Made by a program: the position numbers and the translations under genes
From: an uncultured Kiritimatiellota bacterium
GTDB lineage: Bacteria > Verrucomicrobiota > Kiritimatiellia > RFP12 > DVOR01
Length of the DNA stretch: 64,000 nucleotides
Direction of reading: 5' to 3'
NCBI GenBank assembly: GCA_944391085.1
Contig: CALXSE010000002.1
Location: 74,450-138,449 of the forward strand
Shown: piece after piece, positions 7,540 to 16,760 of the stretch
Layout of the letters: the number at the start of each line of letters is the position of its first letter
How positions within the stretch are numbered: position 1 is the first letter of the stretch
Notes under the pieces: generated by a model
Databases searched by the model: none
Told to the model about the DNA's origin: nothing
Seen by the model: only the letters and a program-made list of their open reading frames with translations

Positions 7540-9371
7540 CAATTGTCCTCCGAGGCGCCTTTGAGCACGGCGATGAAGGCGGATTGGGGCACGTTGACGG
7601 TGCCGAACTCTTTCATGCGCTTTTTGCCTTCGGCCTGTTTCTTGAGGAGCTTTTGCTTTCGGGTGACATCGCCGCCGTAGAGCTTTGCGGTGACGTCCTT
7701 GCGGAAGGGGCGGATGTCTTCACGGGCGATGATGGTACGGCCGATGCAGGCCTGCACGGGGATTTTGAACATGTGCGGGGGGATGGTCTCGCTGAGGGCC
7801 TTGCACATTTGCTTGCCGCGGGCGACGGCTCGGTCGCGGTGAACCATGCAGGAGAAGGCGTCGACAGGCTCGCCGTTGAGGAGGATGTCCAGGCGGACGA
7901 TGTCGCTGGCCTGATAGCCGTGGGGCTCGTAGTCCATGGAGGCGTAGCCGCGGGAGATGGATTTGAGGGTGTCGTGGAAATCGATGAGGATTTCGTTGAG
8001 GGGGAGAATGCAGGTGAGGATGACGCGCTGGGCGTCGAGCGATTCGGTGGAGTCTACGATGCCGCGGCGCTCCATGACCAGGCGCATGATGTCGCCGATG
8101 CAGGCGCTCATGGTGATGACGCGGGCCTTGATCATGGGCTCCTCGATCATCTCGATGCGGGTGGGGTCGGGAAGGAGGACGGGGTTGTCGATTTCCTGCA
8201 CGGTGCCGTCTTTGAGGGTGACGCGGTAGACGACTGCGGGGTGGGTGTTGATGATGTCGAGCTGGAACTCGCGGCGGAGGCGCTCTTGGACAACCTCCAT
8301 GTGCAACAGGCCGAGGAACCCGCAGCGGAAACCAAAGCCGAGCGCGGCGGAGCTTTCGGCGTGGAAGGTGAAGGCTGAGTCGTTGAGATGGAGCTTTTCG
8401 AGGCCGGCTCGGACCTTGTTGTATTCGTCGGTGCTGACGGGGTAGATGCCGCAGAAGACGGTGGGATGGATTTCCTTGAAGCCATGGAGGGGCGTCTGCG
8501 CGCCGTCGCGCTGGCTGGTGAGCGTGTCGCCGACCTTGATGTCGGAGGGATCCTTGATGGCGCCGACGATGTAACCGACCTGGCCGGGCTCAAGGACGTC
8601 GACGGGCTTTTGCGAGGGGGAGAAGATGCCGACCTCCTTGACGGGGGTGGTGAGCCCGGTGGACATGAATTTGAGGGCGTCGCCCGCGCGGATGGCGCCG
8701 TCGACGACGCGGACATAGGTGATGACACCGCGATAGACGTCGAAGACGGAGTCGAAGACAAGCGCACGGAGCGGGCCGGCAAGGTGCTCGGATTTGGGCG
8801 CGGGGACGCGGCGGACGATTTCCTCGAGGACTTCCGGGACCCCGACGCCGGTCTTGGCGGAGATGAGCAGAGGCGGATCGACGGGGATGCCGAGGACGTC
8901 CTCGATTTGGTGGATGACGCCGGGGACGTCGGCGCTGGGGAGGTCGACCTTGTTCAGCACCGGGATGATCTCGAGGTTCGCGTCAATGGCGAGGTAGGCG
9001 TTGGCGACGGTCTGGGCCTCGACGCCCTGGGCGGCGTCGACGACGAGGATGGCGCCCTCGCAGGCGCCCATGGCGCGGCTGACCTCATAGGCGAAGTCGA
9101 CGTGGCCGGGGGTGTCGATGAGGTTGAAGCGATAACGCTTGCCGTCTTTGGCGGTATAGGCCATCGTGACGGGGTGGCTTTTGATGGTGATGCCGCGCTC
9201 GCGCTCCAAATCCATCGCGTCGAGCGTCTGCTCTTTCAATTGACGCGGGTCAATGGCCTTCGTCAGCTCCAAAATCCTGTCCGAAAGCGTCGTTTTGCCG
9301 TGGTCGATGTGCGCGATGATGCAGAAGTTGCGCGTCTGTTCCAGCTTTTTGCCATAGTCCATGCGCCTCAT
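7539..9371 (-). CDS. lepA: Elongation factor 4 (LepA), ribosome back-translocase GTPase
   Basis: Translation GTPase that acts on the ribosome and is tethered to no membrane segment of its own. The N-terminus reads NFCIIAHIDHGKTTLSDR (G1 P-loop AHIDHGKT), followed by RGITIKSH (G2), DTPGHVDF (G3) and NKVDLP (G4). The C-terminal LepA-specific domain is complete, ending in RKQKLLKKQAEGKKRMKEFG and an about 15-residue tail. Length from ATG 9371 is 610 residues, normal for LepA; ATG at 9362 (MDYGKKLEQ) is an equally good start. The frame stays open further upstream, but that part has no LepA homology and overlaps the divergent gene. The DUF212 gene follows directly. Confidence 0.95.
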   Translation of the reverse strand: MRRMDYGKKLEQTRNFCIIAHIDHGKTTLSDRILELTKAIDPRQLKEQTLDAMDLERERGITIKSHPVTMAYTAKDGKRYRFNLIDTPGHVDFAYEVSRAMGACEGAILVVDAAQGVEAQTVANAYLAIDANLEIIPVLNKVDLPSADVPGVIHQIEDVLGIPVDPPLLISAKTGVGVPEVLEEIVRRVPAPKSEHLAGPLRALVFDSVFDVYRGVITYVRVVDGAIRAGDALKFMSTGLTTPVKEVGIFSPSQKPVDVLEPGQVGYIVGAIKDPSDIKVGDTLTSQRDGAQTPLHGFKEIHPTVFCGIYPVSTDEYNKVRAGLEKLHLNDSAFTFHAESSAALGFGFRCGFLGLLHMEVVQERLRREFQLDIINTHPAVVYRVTLKDGTVQEIDNPVLLPDPTRIEMIEEPMIKARVITMSACIGDIMRLVMERRGIVDSTESLDAQRVILTCILPLNEILIDFHDTLKSISRGYASMDYEPHGYQASDIVRLDILLNGEPVDAFSCMVHRDRAVARGKQMCKALSETIPPHMFKIPVQACIGRTIIAREDIRPFRKDVTAKLYGGDVTRKQKLLKKQAEGKKRMKEFGTVNVPQSAFIAVLKGASEDN

Positions 9372-9386
9372 TTTACCATAACTGGA

Positions 9387-9412
9387 CACCCGTCGGGTGC
9401 TTTTGATAGACT
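9387..9412 (+). promoter_or_regulatory. Promoter of the 9439 gene with adjacent palindrome
   Basis: TGATAGACT (9404-9412) is a plausible extended -10 placed 26 bases before the ATG at 9439. The sequence just upstream holds a perfect 13-bp palindrome, CACCCG-T-CGGGTG (9387-9399), in the -35 region. It could be an operator for this gene or for the divergent lepA. Confidence 0.4.
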
Positions 9413-9438
9413 TACGATAACCAACGAAAAGGAAACGT

Positions 9439-10635
9439 ATGAAAAAGTCTTTGCTCTTCGCCGCACTTTTCGCACTCACTGCGCCGCTTGCCGCGCAGCC
9501 CGCCCTCGGCCGCGTGCCGGCAGACGCCGACCTTGTGTGCGTCAGCGTCAGCGATCCTGCCCTGGACGCCGCCATTCAGAAGGCATGGCAGCCGTCCTTT
9601 GACAAAGTCGGCCTCACCAAGGACGAGCAGCAAAAGGCACGGGAGGAGCTTTTTGGAAAGTGCCCGCAGCTTGAACCCTTCCTGAAGGCCGCCTTCGGGT
9701 ACAACGACGACTTCACCGTGTCCTCCGCAACCGGGTGTCTCGTCAGCGCCAAACTCCCGACATTCGAAGGCGAGACCAAAACCCCCAGAGATTATTGGAT
9801 GTACCTCTTTGTCGACAACCCCAAGGCCGACCTCCCGGCGATGGAAAAACTCGCACGCGAGGGAATCGCCGAGCACTTCTCCGACAAGGTGCGCTTGGAG
9901 AAACGCGGCGATTGGTGCGTCCTGAAGCCCATGGGCAACGGACTTGATGACCTCCCCTTCCTTGGGTGGCGCGGCGTCGAGGGCGGTTGGGTCGTCGCCA
10001 TTGCGGAGACCCAAGCCAAGGCCGACGCCTTCCTCGCCGGGAAGACGCCAACCCTCCAGGCCGGGGACAAGCTGGCCGAGGCCTTCAAGGCTCCCGTCCA
10101 AGATGCGTACCGGAGCTCCGTCATCGTCAAGGATGTCTCCGGCCTCATCGAGCGTTACCTTGCCGACGAGCCGAACGCGCGCCAACAGCTTATGATGGCT
10201 GCCAACTGGCTCTTCAAGACCTCCGCCCTTCGGTATGATTTCCTCACCACGGCCGACCGTTGTACCTTCGCCCTTACCCTTGAGGCGCCAGACGCCGAAA
10301 CCGCCGCGCTCCTGCGCGACCAGCTCGTGACGTTCAAGGTCATGCTCGGCCAGATGATCATCCCCATGGCCCTGCAAAAAGCCGACTCCGCCTTTGCCAA
10401 GCTCATCGGCGCCACCGAGGTCACGCTCACCGGCAACGCCGCCACCGCCACCCTTTCCATCTCGCCTGACCAGTTTGCCGCCGCCCTCGCCGAAATCAAG
10501 GCGTTTCAGGAGCGTCTGCAGGCCGAAACCGCCCAGCAGGCAACGCCCTGGGAGGACGATGCCGAAGAATCGCTCGAGCCCATGAGCGAGGAAGAGGCCA
10601 AGGCCATCCTCGACGGGCTTGAACTCGATGACTGA
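9439..10635 (+). CDS. Secreted protein of unknown function (tandem paralog 1)
   Basis: I do not recognise this family. It is a 398-residue protein with a clear signal peptide (MKKSLLFAALFALTAPLAAQ), so it is periplasmic or outer-surface. It is a paralog of the next gene: FLGWRGVEGGWVVAIAE here matches FVGWRAIDEGLGFAICA there, and LEAPDAETAALLRDQL matches LEAADAEAAQLLRDQL. Both end in an acidic tail (here EDDAEESLEPMSEEEAKA). No catalytic motif, lipobox or membrane segment beyond the signal is visible. A strong Shine-Dalgarno (AAAAGGAAA) precedes ATG 9439. Only 15 bases separate it from its paralog. Confidence 0.75.
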   Translation: MKKSLLFAALFALTAPLAAQPALGRVPADADLVCVSVSDPALDAAIQKAWQPSFDKVGLTKDEQQKAREELFGKCPQLEPFLKAAFGYNDDFTVSSATGCLVSAKLPTFEGETKTPRDYWMYLFVDNPKADLPAMEKLAREGIAEHFSDKVRLEKRGDWCVLKPMGNGLDDLPFLGWRGVEGGWVVAIAETQAKADAFLAGKTPTLQAGDKLAEAFKAPVQDAYRSSVIVKDVSGLIERYLADEPNARQQLMMAANWLFKTSALRYDFLTTADRCTFALTLEAPDAETAALLRDQLVTFKVMLGQMIIPMALQKADSAFAKLIGATEVTLTGNAATATLSISPDQFAAALAEIKAFQERLQAETAQQATPWEDDAEESLEPMSEEEAKAILDGLELDD

Positions 10636-10650
10636 AAAAGGAACACGCCC

Positions 10651-11775
10651 ATGAAAACCTTTGTCTGTTCCGCCCTGATCGCCGCCCTCGCACCGTTCGC
10701 CTGGTCTGCGCCCAATCCCCTCCGCGTCCTGCCAAAGACGGAAATCCTCGCGCTCTTTGACCGCACGGACGACCTCGCCGCCGCGCTCAAAGTCTGGCGC
10801 GACGCCTATGAGCAGGCCGGCCTGGTCAGCGGCGCCGATGATCGCCTCGTTGATGACTGCACGGATGAGGTGATGGCGCTCGTGTTTGGCCTTTCCGAAG
10901 ACGGCAAAACCATGTCCGCAAAGTCCATCACCTGCGTTCTCACGCTTCCGGAGGATCGCGCCGCCCTCATCTGCTTCGGCAAGGAGGGCACCAAATGCCC
11001 CAAAGGGTTCGGCTGGTACGTCGCCGTGGAGAACCCGAAAGTCGACCTTGCCGCCCTTGAGGCCTTAAGCCGCAAACGGCTCAAGGCGGACGAGGAGGCC
11101 CTTGTCATGGACGGCGAATGGCTCACGATCCAGTCGCCGGCGGATCCCACTTTCGTTGGGTGGCGCGCCATCGACGAAGGCCTCGGCTTTGCCATTTGCG
11201 CAGACCGCGCGGAGGCCGACGCCGCCTTTGCCAACCCCACCGCCCCAAGCGGCCTCCTCGCCGAATCGCTCAAGGCGCCCAACACGCAAGGCCCCTGGGC
11301 CCGCATCGTCTTCCCGGACGTCCAGGCGCTTGTCGACTGTTTCATCCAGACGCCCGAGGATCGCCAACAGCTGGCCATTCAGGCGCCCGGACTCGACCAG
11401 CTCCGCGCCGCCACCCTCACCGCCTCCTTCAAGCCCGACGGTACCTTCCGCCTCGGCATCGCCCTCGAGGCCGCCGACGCCGAGGCCGCCCAGCTCCTGC
11501 GCGACCAGCTCATCGCCCTCAAGACCCTCTACGGCCAGATGATGCTCCCCATGCTCACCGGCCTGCCCGATTCCAAGGCCGCCGACCTCGTTCGCCGCGT
11601 CGCCGTCGGCACCGCGGGCGCCTCCGCCACCCTCGACTTCACCCTCACCCCCGCCGAGGCCATCGCCGCCGCCAAGGAGCTCCAGGCCGCCCGCCAAAAG
11701 GCCAAGCCCGCCCTTTCCGGCACCTCCGGCGACCCCTTTGAGGACGACACCCTCCACTTCGGCGACAAGCCCTGA
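10651..11775 (+). CDS. Secreted protein of unknown function (tandem paralog 2)
   Basis: This is the second member of the tandem pair, 374 residues, with signal peptide MKTFVCSALIAALAPFAWSA. It shares the GWR...A...AEADA block (near residues 168-193) and the LLRDQLIALKTLYGQMMLPM block (near 283-302) with its neighbour, but is diverged elsewhere. That suggests an old duplication with both copies kept. The Shine-Dalgarno AAAAAGGAAC lies before ATG 10651. It is followed 14 bases later by a sulfatase, so the four or five genes 9439-14696 may form one transcript. Function is unknown. Confidence 0.75.
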   Translation: MKTFVCSALIAALAPFAWSAPNPLRVLPKTEILALFDRTDDLAAALKVWRDAYEQAGLVSGADDRLVDDCTDEVMALVFGLSEDGKTMSAKSITCVLTLPEDRAALICFGKEGTKCPKGFGWYVAVENPKVDLAALEALSRKRLKADEEALVMDGEWLTIQSPADPTFVGWRAIDEGLGFAICADRAEADAAFANPTAPSGLLAESLKAPNTQGPWARIVFPDVQALVDCFIQTPEDRQQLAIQAPGLDQLRAATLTASFKPDGTFRLGIALEAADAEAAQLLRDQLIALKTLYGQMMLPMLTGLPDSKAADLVRRVAVGTAGASATLDFTLTPAEAIAAAKELQAARQKAKPALSGTSGDPFEDDTLHFGDKP

Positions 11776-11789
11776 ACGAAGGTGGCACG

Positions 11790-13274
11790 ATGCTCTCCAG
11801 GCGCGCATTTTTGGCGACGTGCGGGCTGACGCTGGCGGGGTGTGCCGCCGTGGGGAAGCCGCGCGCGCGGCCCAACCTGGTGCTCGTCTTCCCAGACCAG
11901 ATGCGCGCGCAGTCGATGGGCTTCATGGGCGGCGACGCCGTGCGCACGCCGCGCCTGGACGCCTTCGCCGAGCAATCCCGCGTCTTCACCCAGGCCGTCA
12001 GCAATTACCCCGTCTGCAGCCCCTTCCGGGCCATTCTCATGTCCGGCGCGCTCCCGTGGGTCAGCGGCGTCACGGGCAACTGTTTCTCCACCGAGGACAG
12101 GCGCGGGCCAGAGCTTCGTGCCGACCTGACCTGCTGGTCGGATGTTTTGGCGCGGGCGGGCTATGACCTCTGCTACATCGGCAAATGGCACCTTGACGCG
12201 CCCCATCGCCCCTGGGTGCCGACTGCCAACAACCGCGGCGTCAAGAAATGGAACGAATGGTGCCCGCCCGCGCGGCGCCATGGATTCAATCGCTGGTATG
12301 CCTATGGCACCTACGACGACCATCTCCGCCCAATGTATTGGGACACCGGGGCTGGGCGCGACGGATTCCGTTACGTCGATGCCTGGGGCCCCGAGCATGA
12401 GGCCGACCGCGCCATCGCCTTCCTGCGTGAGACGAAGGGGCCCTTCGCCCTTGTCGTCTCCATGAATCCGCCGCACACCGGCTACGCGCTCGTCCCGGAG
12501 CGTTACAAGCGGCATTACGCCGAACTTGACCCAACCGCGCTCGCCTCGGGCGACTATCCGCCTAAGGGCACCCCGATGGGCGACCATTTCCGTGAAAGCA
12601 TCGGGCTCTATCTCGCCGCCGTGGAGGGGGTCGACGAGCAGTTCGGCCGCATTCTGGACGCACTCGATGAGGGTGGCCATGCCGAGGACACCATCGTCCT
12701 CTTCTGCTCAGACCATGGTTGCTGCCTTGGCGCTCACGGACTGCCCGCCAAAAACAACCCCTTCGAGGAATCCATGCGCATCCCCTGCCTGATCCGTTGG
12801 CCCGGGCACATCGCCCCGGGGCAAGACGCCGGGCTCGTGGACGCCTTTGACCTCGCCCCCACCCTGCTCGGCCTTCTGGGGCAGCCCATCCCAGCGCACA
12901 TGGGCGGCCGAAACCTTGCGCCCTATCTGCTTGGACAGCTCGGCGCAGACCTTTCCGAACCCCGCCTTTACTTCTACCTTACCGCCGGCGCGGCTGTTGA
13001 CGCGTTCCCCACCCTGCCCGTTCCCCTAGGCCCCGAAGCGCCGCAGGGCGAATTCCCCTCCGGCAAGCGCGGCCTGCGCGGCGCCGCGATCAAGTCGGCC
13101 TTTGTCTACGATGCCGCGACCCGCACCCTCGGCGCCGCGCTCTGGGATCTCGCCGCAGACCCGTACGAGACACGTAACCTCGCCGCCGAGCGTCCGGACC
13201 TCCTGGCCGCCCAACGCGCCGCGCTCAAATCCCGGCTCGCCGCCATCGGCGATCTCTTCGCACGACTGTTGTGA
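11790..13274 (+). CDS. Sulfatase (type I, formylglycine-dependent), Tat/lipoprotein signal
   Basis: Alkaline-phosphatase-fold sulfatase that hydrolyses sulfate esters, most likely on a sulfated glycan. The C-x-P-x-R modification motif is CSPFR, with Cys76 predicted to be converted to formylglycine by a separate maturation enzyme. Metal-binding PNLVLVFPDQMR replaces the usual DD-type strand (near 28-39), and the second metal site is FCSDHG near 307-312. The N-terminus carries a twin-arginine motif (SRRAFL) and LAGC, a lipobox, so it is probably Tat-exported and lipid-anchored. Length 494 is normal. The start at 11790 has GGTGG upstream. The substrate cannot be predicted. Confidence 0.9.
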   Translation: MLSRRAFLATCGLTLAGCAAVGKPRARPNLVLVFPDQMRAQSMGFMGGDAVRTPRLDAFAEQSRVFTQAVSNYPVCSPFRAILMSGALPWVSGVTGNCFSTEDRRGPELRADLTCWSDVLARAGYDLCYIGKWHLDAPHRPWVPTANNRGVKKWNEWCPPARRHGFNRWYAYGTYDDHLRPMYWDTGAGRDGFRYVDAWGPEHEADRAIAFLRETKGPFALVVSMNPPHTGYALVPERYKRHYAELDPTALASGDYPPKGTPMGDHFRESIGLYLAAVEGVDEQFGRILDALDEGGHAEDTIVLFCSDHGCCLGAHGLPAKNNPFEESMRIPCLIRWPGHIAPGQDAGLVDAFDLAPTLLGLLGQPIPAHMGGRNLAPYLLGQLGADLSEPRLYFYLTAGAAVDAFPTLPVPLGPEAPQGEFPSGKRGLRGAAIKSAFVYDAATRTLGAALWDLAADPYETRNLAAERPDLLAAQRAALKSRLAAIGDLFARLL

Positions 13275-13275
13275 T

Positions 13276-13872
13276 ATGAACGAAATCCTTCCCAACGTCA
13301 TCGAGCTCAAAGAGGGCGACCACGTCTTCCCGCTCCGAGACCTTGTCCCAGAAGGCACGCCGCTGGAGATTGAGATCGGCTGCGGCAGCGGCCGTTTCAT
13401 CGCCGCAAACGCCGCCAAACGCCCGGAAGTCCGCTTTCTTGCCGTCGAGCGCATGATGGAGCGCCTCCGCCGCTGCTCCAGGAAGGCCCGGCAAGGCGCG
13501 CTCCACAACCTCACCTTTGTCCGCGTCGAAGCCGGGCGTTTCGTGCGCGAGCTTCTGCCAAACGCCTGCTGCCAGGCCCTTTACCTCTTTTTCCCAGACC
13601 CGTGGCCCAAGCGCCGCCACCACAAAAACCGCTTTTTCAGGAAAGAGATGTGCGACGTTCTCGCCCGCATCCTCGTCCCCGGCGGGGCCTTCTATCTCTC
13701 TACCGACCACGAGGATTACTTCCTCGAGGTACGCAACTGGCTCGCCGCCGACCCGCGCTTCGAGCCAATCGCGCCCCTTGTCCGCCCCGAAGACGAGCAG
13801 ACGGACTTTGAACGCCTCTTCCTCTCCAAGGGCGACCCCATCCACGACTGCGCCTTCCGCCTCAAGCCATGA
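13276..13872 (+). CDS. trmB: tRNA (guanine-N7-)-methyltransferase
   Basis: SAM-dependent Rossmann methyltransferase that makes m7G46 in the tRNA variable loop. The SAM-binding motif is EIEIGCGSGRF (near 33-43), and the TrmB hallmark YLFFPDPWPKRRHHKNR is intact (near 98-114), followed by the terminal substrate motif with TDFE. It has 198 residues, normal for the family. I chose ATG 13276, two bases after the sulfatase stop; the frame is open upstream but lies inside the sulfatase. The last four bases overlap the next gene (ATGA). Confidence 0.92.
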   Translation: MNEILPNVIELKEGDHVFPLRDLVPEGTPLEIEIGCGSGRFIAANAAKRPEVRFLAVERMMERLRRCSRKARQGALHNLTFVRVEAGRFVRELLPNACCQALYLFFPDPWPKRRHHKNRFFRKEMCDVLARILVPGGAFYLSTDHEDYFLEVRNWLAADPRFEPIAPLVRPEDEQTDFERLFLSKGDPIHDCAFRLKP

Positions 13873-14696
13873 TCCGCATCGATTTCCATGCCCACGCCTT
13901 CTCGGCCCACACCGCGCCGAAGGTGCTCTCCGGTCTTGTGGCCCTGGCCCACCGCACCTGCCCCGGCTTTGCCCCGCATGGCGACGGCACCGTGGCCGAC
14001 CTCATCCGCGCCGAACGCGAGGCGGGCTTTGACCGTTTCGCCATCTGCAACATCGCCACCCGCCCGGAACACCATGCCTATATGGCCAAGTTCCTTGCCA
14101 ACCTGCGCGCCGGCGCGATGGGCGAGGAAGCCCGAAGCCGCATTATCCCCTGTGTCTCCCTCCACCCGTACGACCCGGACGCCGCCGCGCACCTCAAGGC
14201 CCTCATCGCCCTCGGCGCCCGTATGGTCAAGCTCCACCCCTATTCCCAAAACCTTCCCCTCGACGATCCCGCCTTCATCCGCCTCCTCTCCCTTTGCCGC
14301 GACGCAGGGCTCCCCGTCCTCTGCCACACCGGGCACGACATCACCGCGGGAGAGGACGACCTCGCGGGGCCTCGCCTCATCGTGCGCGCCCTCGATGCCG
14401 TCCCTGGCCTGAAACTCGTCTGCGCGCACTGCGCCGCGTGGCGCCACCCCGAGACGCTCGATCTGCTCCTTGGCCGGCCCGTCGGCGTCGACCTCGCCTT
14501 TCAGCCGGCCACGGGCGTCGAACCCATCATCCGGCGTTTCGCCGCCGAACACCCGCAGGAGCACCTCTATTTCGGTAGCGATTGGCCATGGGCCTCTCCG
14601 GCCGAGCATGCCGCGCGCATCGCTTCCTGGGGGCTTCCCCAGGACAGGCTTGAGGCCATCTTCGGCGGGAACGCCGCCCGCCTTCTTTCCCTCTGA
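13869..14696 (+). CDS. Amidohydrolase family metal-dependent hydrolase
   Basis: A 275-residue TIM-barrel hydrolase of the Amidohydrolase-2 type. Metal ligands are visible in order: DFHAHAF at the N-terminus (D-x-H-x-H type), VKLHPYSQN (near 119-127), LCHTGHD (near 156-162), CAHCAAW and the final Asp in FGSDWPWA (near 236-243). It follows trmB with a four-base ATGA overlap, so translation is coupled. No signal peptide is present, so it is cytoplasmic. Family members hydrolyse or decarboxylate many small substrates; nothing here narrows that down. Confidence 0.8.
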   Translation: MIRIDFHAHAFSAHTAPKVLSGLVALAHRTCPGFAPHGDGTVADLIRAEREAGFDRFAICNIATRPEHHAYMAKFLANLRAGAMGEEARSRIIPCVSLHPYDPDAAAHLKALIALGARMVKLHPYSQNLPLDDPAFIRLLSLCRDAGLPVLCHTGHDITAGEDDLAGPRLIVRALDAVPGLKLVCAHCAAWRHPETLDLLLGRPVGVDLAFQPATGVEPIIRRFAAEHPQEHLYFGSDWPWASPAEHAARIASWGLPQDRLEAIFGGNAARLLSL

Positions 14697-14777
14697 CCGG
14701 CCCCTCCCCTGCCCGAGCGCCCGAAAAGGCGGCAAAAGGCGAGGTGCGCCTCCTCCCCCTACGCCCGCATGAAGAGC

Positions 14778-15566
14778 TCAGCGCCCGGCGAGAAAAGCCT
14801 CGGCGTTTGCCGAAGTCACCCCGGCCAGTTCGTCGACGGGCATTTGACGGCACTTGGCCAGGGCACGCAGAATAAGGGGAAGATTGGCGGGGCTGTTGAG
14901 AAGGGCGTGATATTGCCCAAGGACCAGCGGCTCCCCGCCGATGGGGAAGAGGTCCGGGGAATCCGTCTCAACCAGAAGACGCTCCAGCGGGATGGCGGCG
15001 GCGAGGCGCGGAAGCGTCCGCGCACCGGGGGAAAGAAGCGCACCGCCGACGCCAAACCAGACATTGGGACGGCGGAGGATGGGATGCGCCAGAAGATCCG
15101 GGGAGAAGGAGACGCCATGGAGAAAGATGGCCGGGAGGCGCGCGGCCCACGGCTCCAGCGCCCGAAGGAGGGCGCCCCAGGCCCGCGCGCCATGGAGGAC
15201 GACCGGGCGCCCCAGGCGGGCGGCCAGGGCGAGCTGGGCGTCAAGCGCGGCACGCTGGGCGGCGCCGCCATCAAGGGGACGGCGGATGCCGTCAAGGCCA
15301 ATCTCGCCGACGATGGCCGCGGGATCGGCGCGAAGGGCGCCGGTCAGGAACTCAAGCCAATCCGGGCAGGCCGTGGCGACGTGCCACGGGTGGAGGCCGA
15401 ACCCGGTGGCGACGCGCAAGGCACACCGCACTTCCACATTCCACTCCTCCGGGCGCGAGGCGCAGTCGATGCACGCAGTGACGCCGGCCTCGAGGGCCTC
15501 CTTGACAAAGCGGGCGTGGTAAGGCAGAATGCGCGCGTCGCGGAGGTGGAGGTGGGCGTCGAACAT
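14778..15566 (-). CDS. TatD family metal-dependent hydrolase (DNase-like)
   Basis: TatD/YcfH-type phosphodiesterase of 262 residues. Metal ligands are DAHLHL at residues 3-8, GEIGLDG (Glu near 92), VVLHGARAW, a second His in FLHGVSF, and VETDSPDLFP (near 200-209). GFGLHPWH is also typical. Members have 3'-5' exonuclease or deacylase activity. It is the last gene of the long psd-to-tatD minus-strand operon, starting 22 bases after the aroC stop. It is shorter in its central region than E. coli TatD but has no missing catalytic residue. Confidence 0.88.
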   Translation of the reverse strand: MFDAHLHLRDARILPYHARFVKEALEAGVTACIDCASRPEEWNVEVRCALRVATGFGLHPWHVATACPDWLEFLTGALRADPAAIVGEIGLDGIRRPLDGGAAQRAALDAQLALAARLGRPVVLHGARAWGALLRALEPWAARLPAIFLHGVSFSPDLLAHPILRRPNVWFGVGGALLSPGARTLPRLAAAIPLERLLVETDSPDLFPIGGEPLVLGQYHALLNSPANLPLILRALAKCRQMPVDELAGVTSANAEAFLAGR

Positions 15567-15587
15567 GAGCGCGGAAGAAAGCCCCTC

Positions 15588-16748
15588 TTAGGGCCAGAAG
15601 ACCTTGGGCGCAGGGCTGAGGCGAACATCTTCCGCAGAAGGGAGCGCGGCATAACGCGCGAGCATCTCATCAAGGCTGTCGCCGCCGAGCTTCTCGGTGA
15701 GGGCGGCGGCAAGCTCGATGAGCAGGACGCTCTCGAGGACGACGCAGGCGCGGGGGACGGGGCAGGTGTCGGAGCGCTCGTAGGCGGTCTGGGCGGCCTC
15801 GTGCGTGGCGAGGTCGACGCTCCGTTGGGGGGCCAAGGTGGTGGGGATGGGCTTCATCGCGGCGCGCACGACGAGGGGCTGGCCAGTGGTGATGCCGCCC
15901 TCCAGCCCGCCGGCGCGGTCGGTGGGCCGAAAGATGCGGCCGCCCTCATCGAGGACGATGGGGTCGTGGCAGGCGCTGCCCTCAAGGGCGGCGTTGGCAA
16001 AGGCGTCGGCGAAGGCCACGCCCTTGATGGCATTGACGGAGAGAACCGCCGCGCCGAGGCGGGCGTCGAGGCGGCGCCCGGGGGTGACGTAGGAGCCGAG
16101 ACCGACGGGCAGCCCGTCGACGACGCAGACGATGAGCCCGCCGAGAGTCTCACCCTTGGAACGGGCGATGTGGATGGCATTGGCGTAGGCATCCTCCTGC
16201 GCCTGGGAAGGCGCCCGACTGGGGGAACGCCCGGCGAAGGCAAGCGCCTCGCGCAACGGCGTGACGGCCTCGGGGACGGCGCCAAGCGCGGCGACGTAAG
16301 AGGAGGCAGCGATGCCAAACCGGCCCAGGAAGGCCCGCGCGATGGCACCGACTGCGACGCGACAGGCTGTCTCGCGGGCGCTGGAACGCTCAAGGGCGGG
16401 GCGGATGTCGTCGAAGCCGTATTTGACGCACGCTGCAAGGTCGGCATGGCCGGGGCGGGCGACGGTGTAGGCGGGGACGGGCTTGCCTTTCCAGGCGGCG
16501 TGGTCGCGGTTTGGGATGGAGAGGGCGATGGGCGCGCCGGTGGTGCGCCCCGCCATGACGCCGGCAAGGATGGCGGCGCGATCGGTCTCGATATCCATGC
16601 GGCCGCCGGCGCCGGCCTTGAGCTGGCGCCGGGCGAGGTCGGCGGCAAGAAGGTCTTCGTCAAGGGGAAGCCCGGCGGGGACGCCCTCGACGATGACGGT
16701 GAGGGCGGGCCCGTGGGATTCGCCTGCGGAGAGGTAACGGAAGGCCAT
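15588..16748 (-). CDS. aroC: Chorismate synthase
   Basis: FMN-dependent enzyme that converts EPSP to chorismate, the last shikimate step. Diagnostic stretches are GESHGPALTVIVEGVPAG near the N-terminus, RPGHADLA (near 99-106), RSSARETACRVAVGAIA and the C-terminal RSDTCPVPRACVVLESV. At 386 residues it is full-length. An AAGGAG Shine-Dalgarno lies 10 bases before ATG 16748. It sits between lpxD and tatD in an operon mixing envelope and general metabolism; no other aro gene is nearby. Confidence 0.95.
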   Translation of the reverse strand: MAFRYLSAGESHGPALTVIVEGVPAGLPLDEDLLAADLARRQLKAGAGGRMDIETDRAAILAGVMAGRTTGAPIALSIPNRDHAAWKGKPVPAYTVARPGHADLAACVKYGFDDIRPALERSSARETACRVAVGAIARAFLGRFGIAASSYVAALGAVPEAVTPLREALAFAGRSPSRAPSQAQEDAYANAIHIARSKGETLGGLIVCVVDGLPVGLGSYVTPGRRLDARLGAAVLSVNAIKGVAFADAFANAALEGSACHDPIVLDEGGRIFRPTDRAGGLEGGITTGQPLVVRAAMKPIPTTLAPQRSVDLATHEAAQTAYERSDTCPVPRACVVLESVLLIELAAALTEKLGGDSLDEMLARYAALPSAEDVRLSPAPKVFWP

Positions 16749-16760
16749 TGCGCGGACTCC

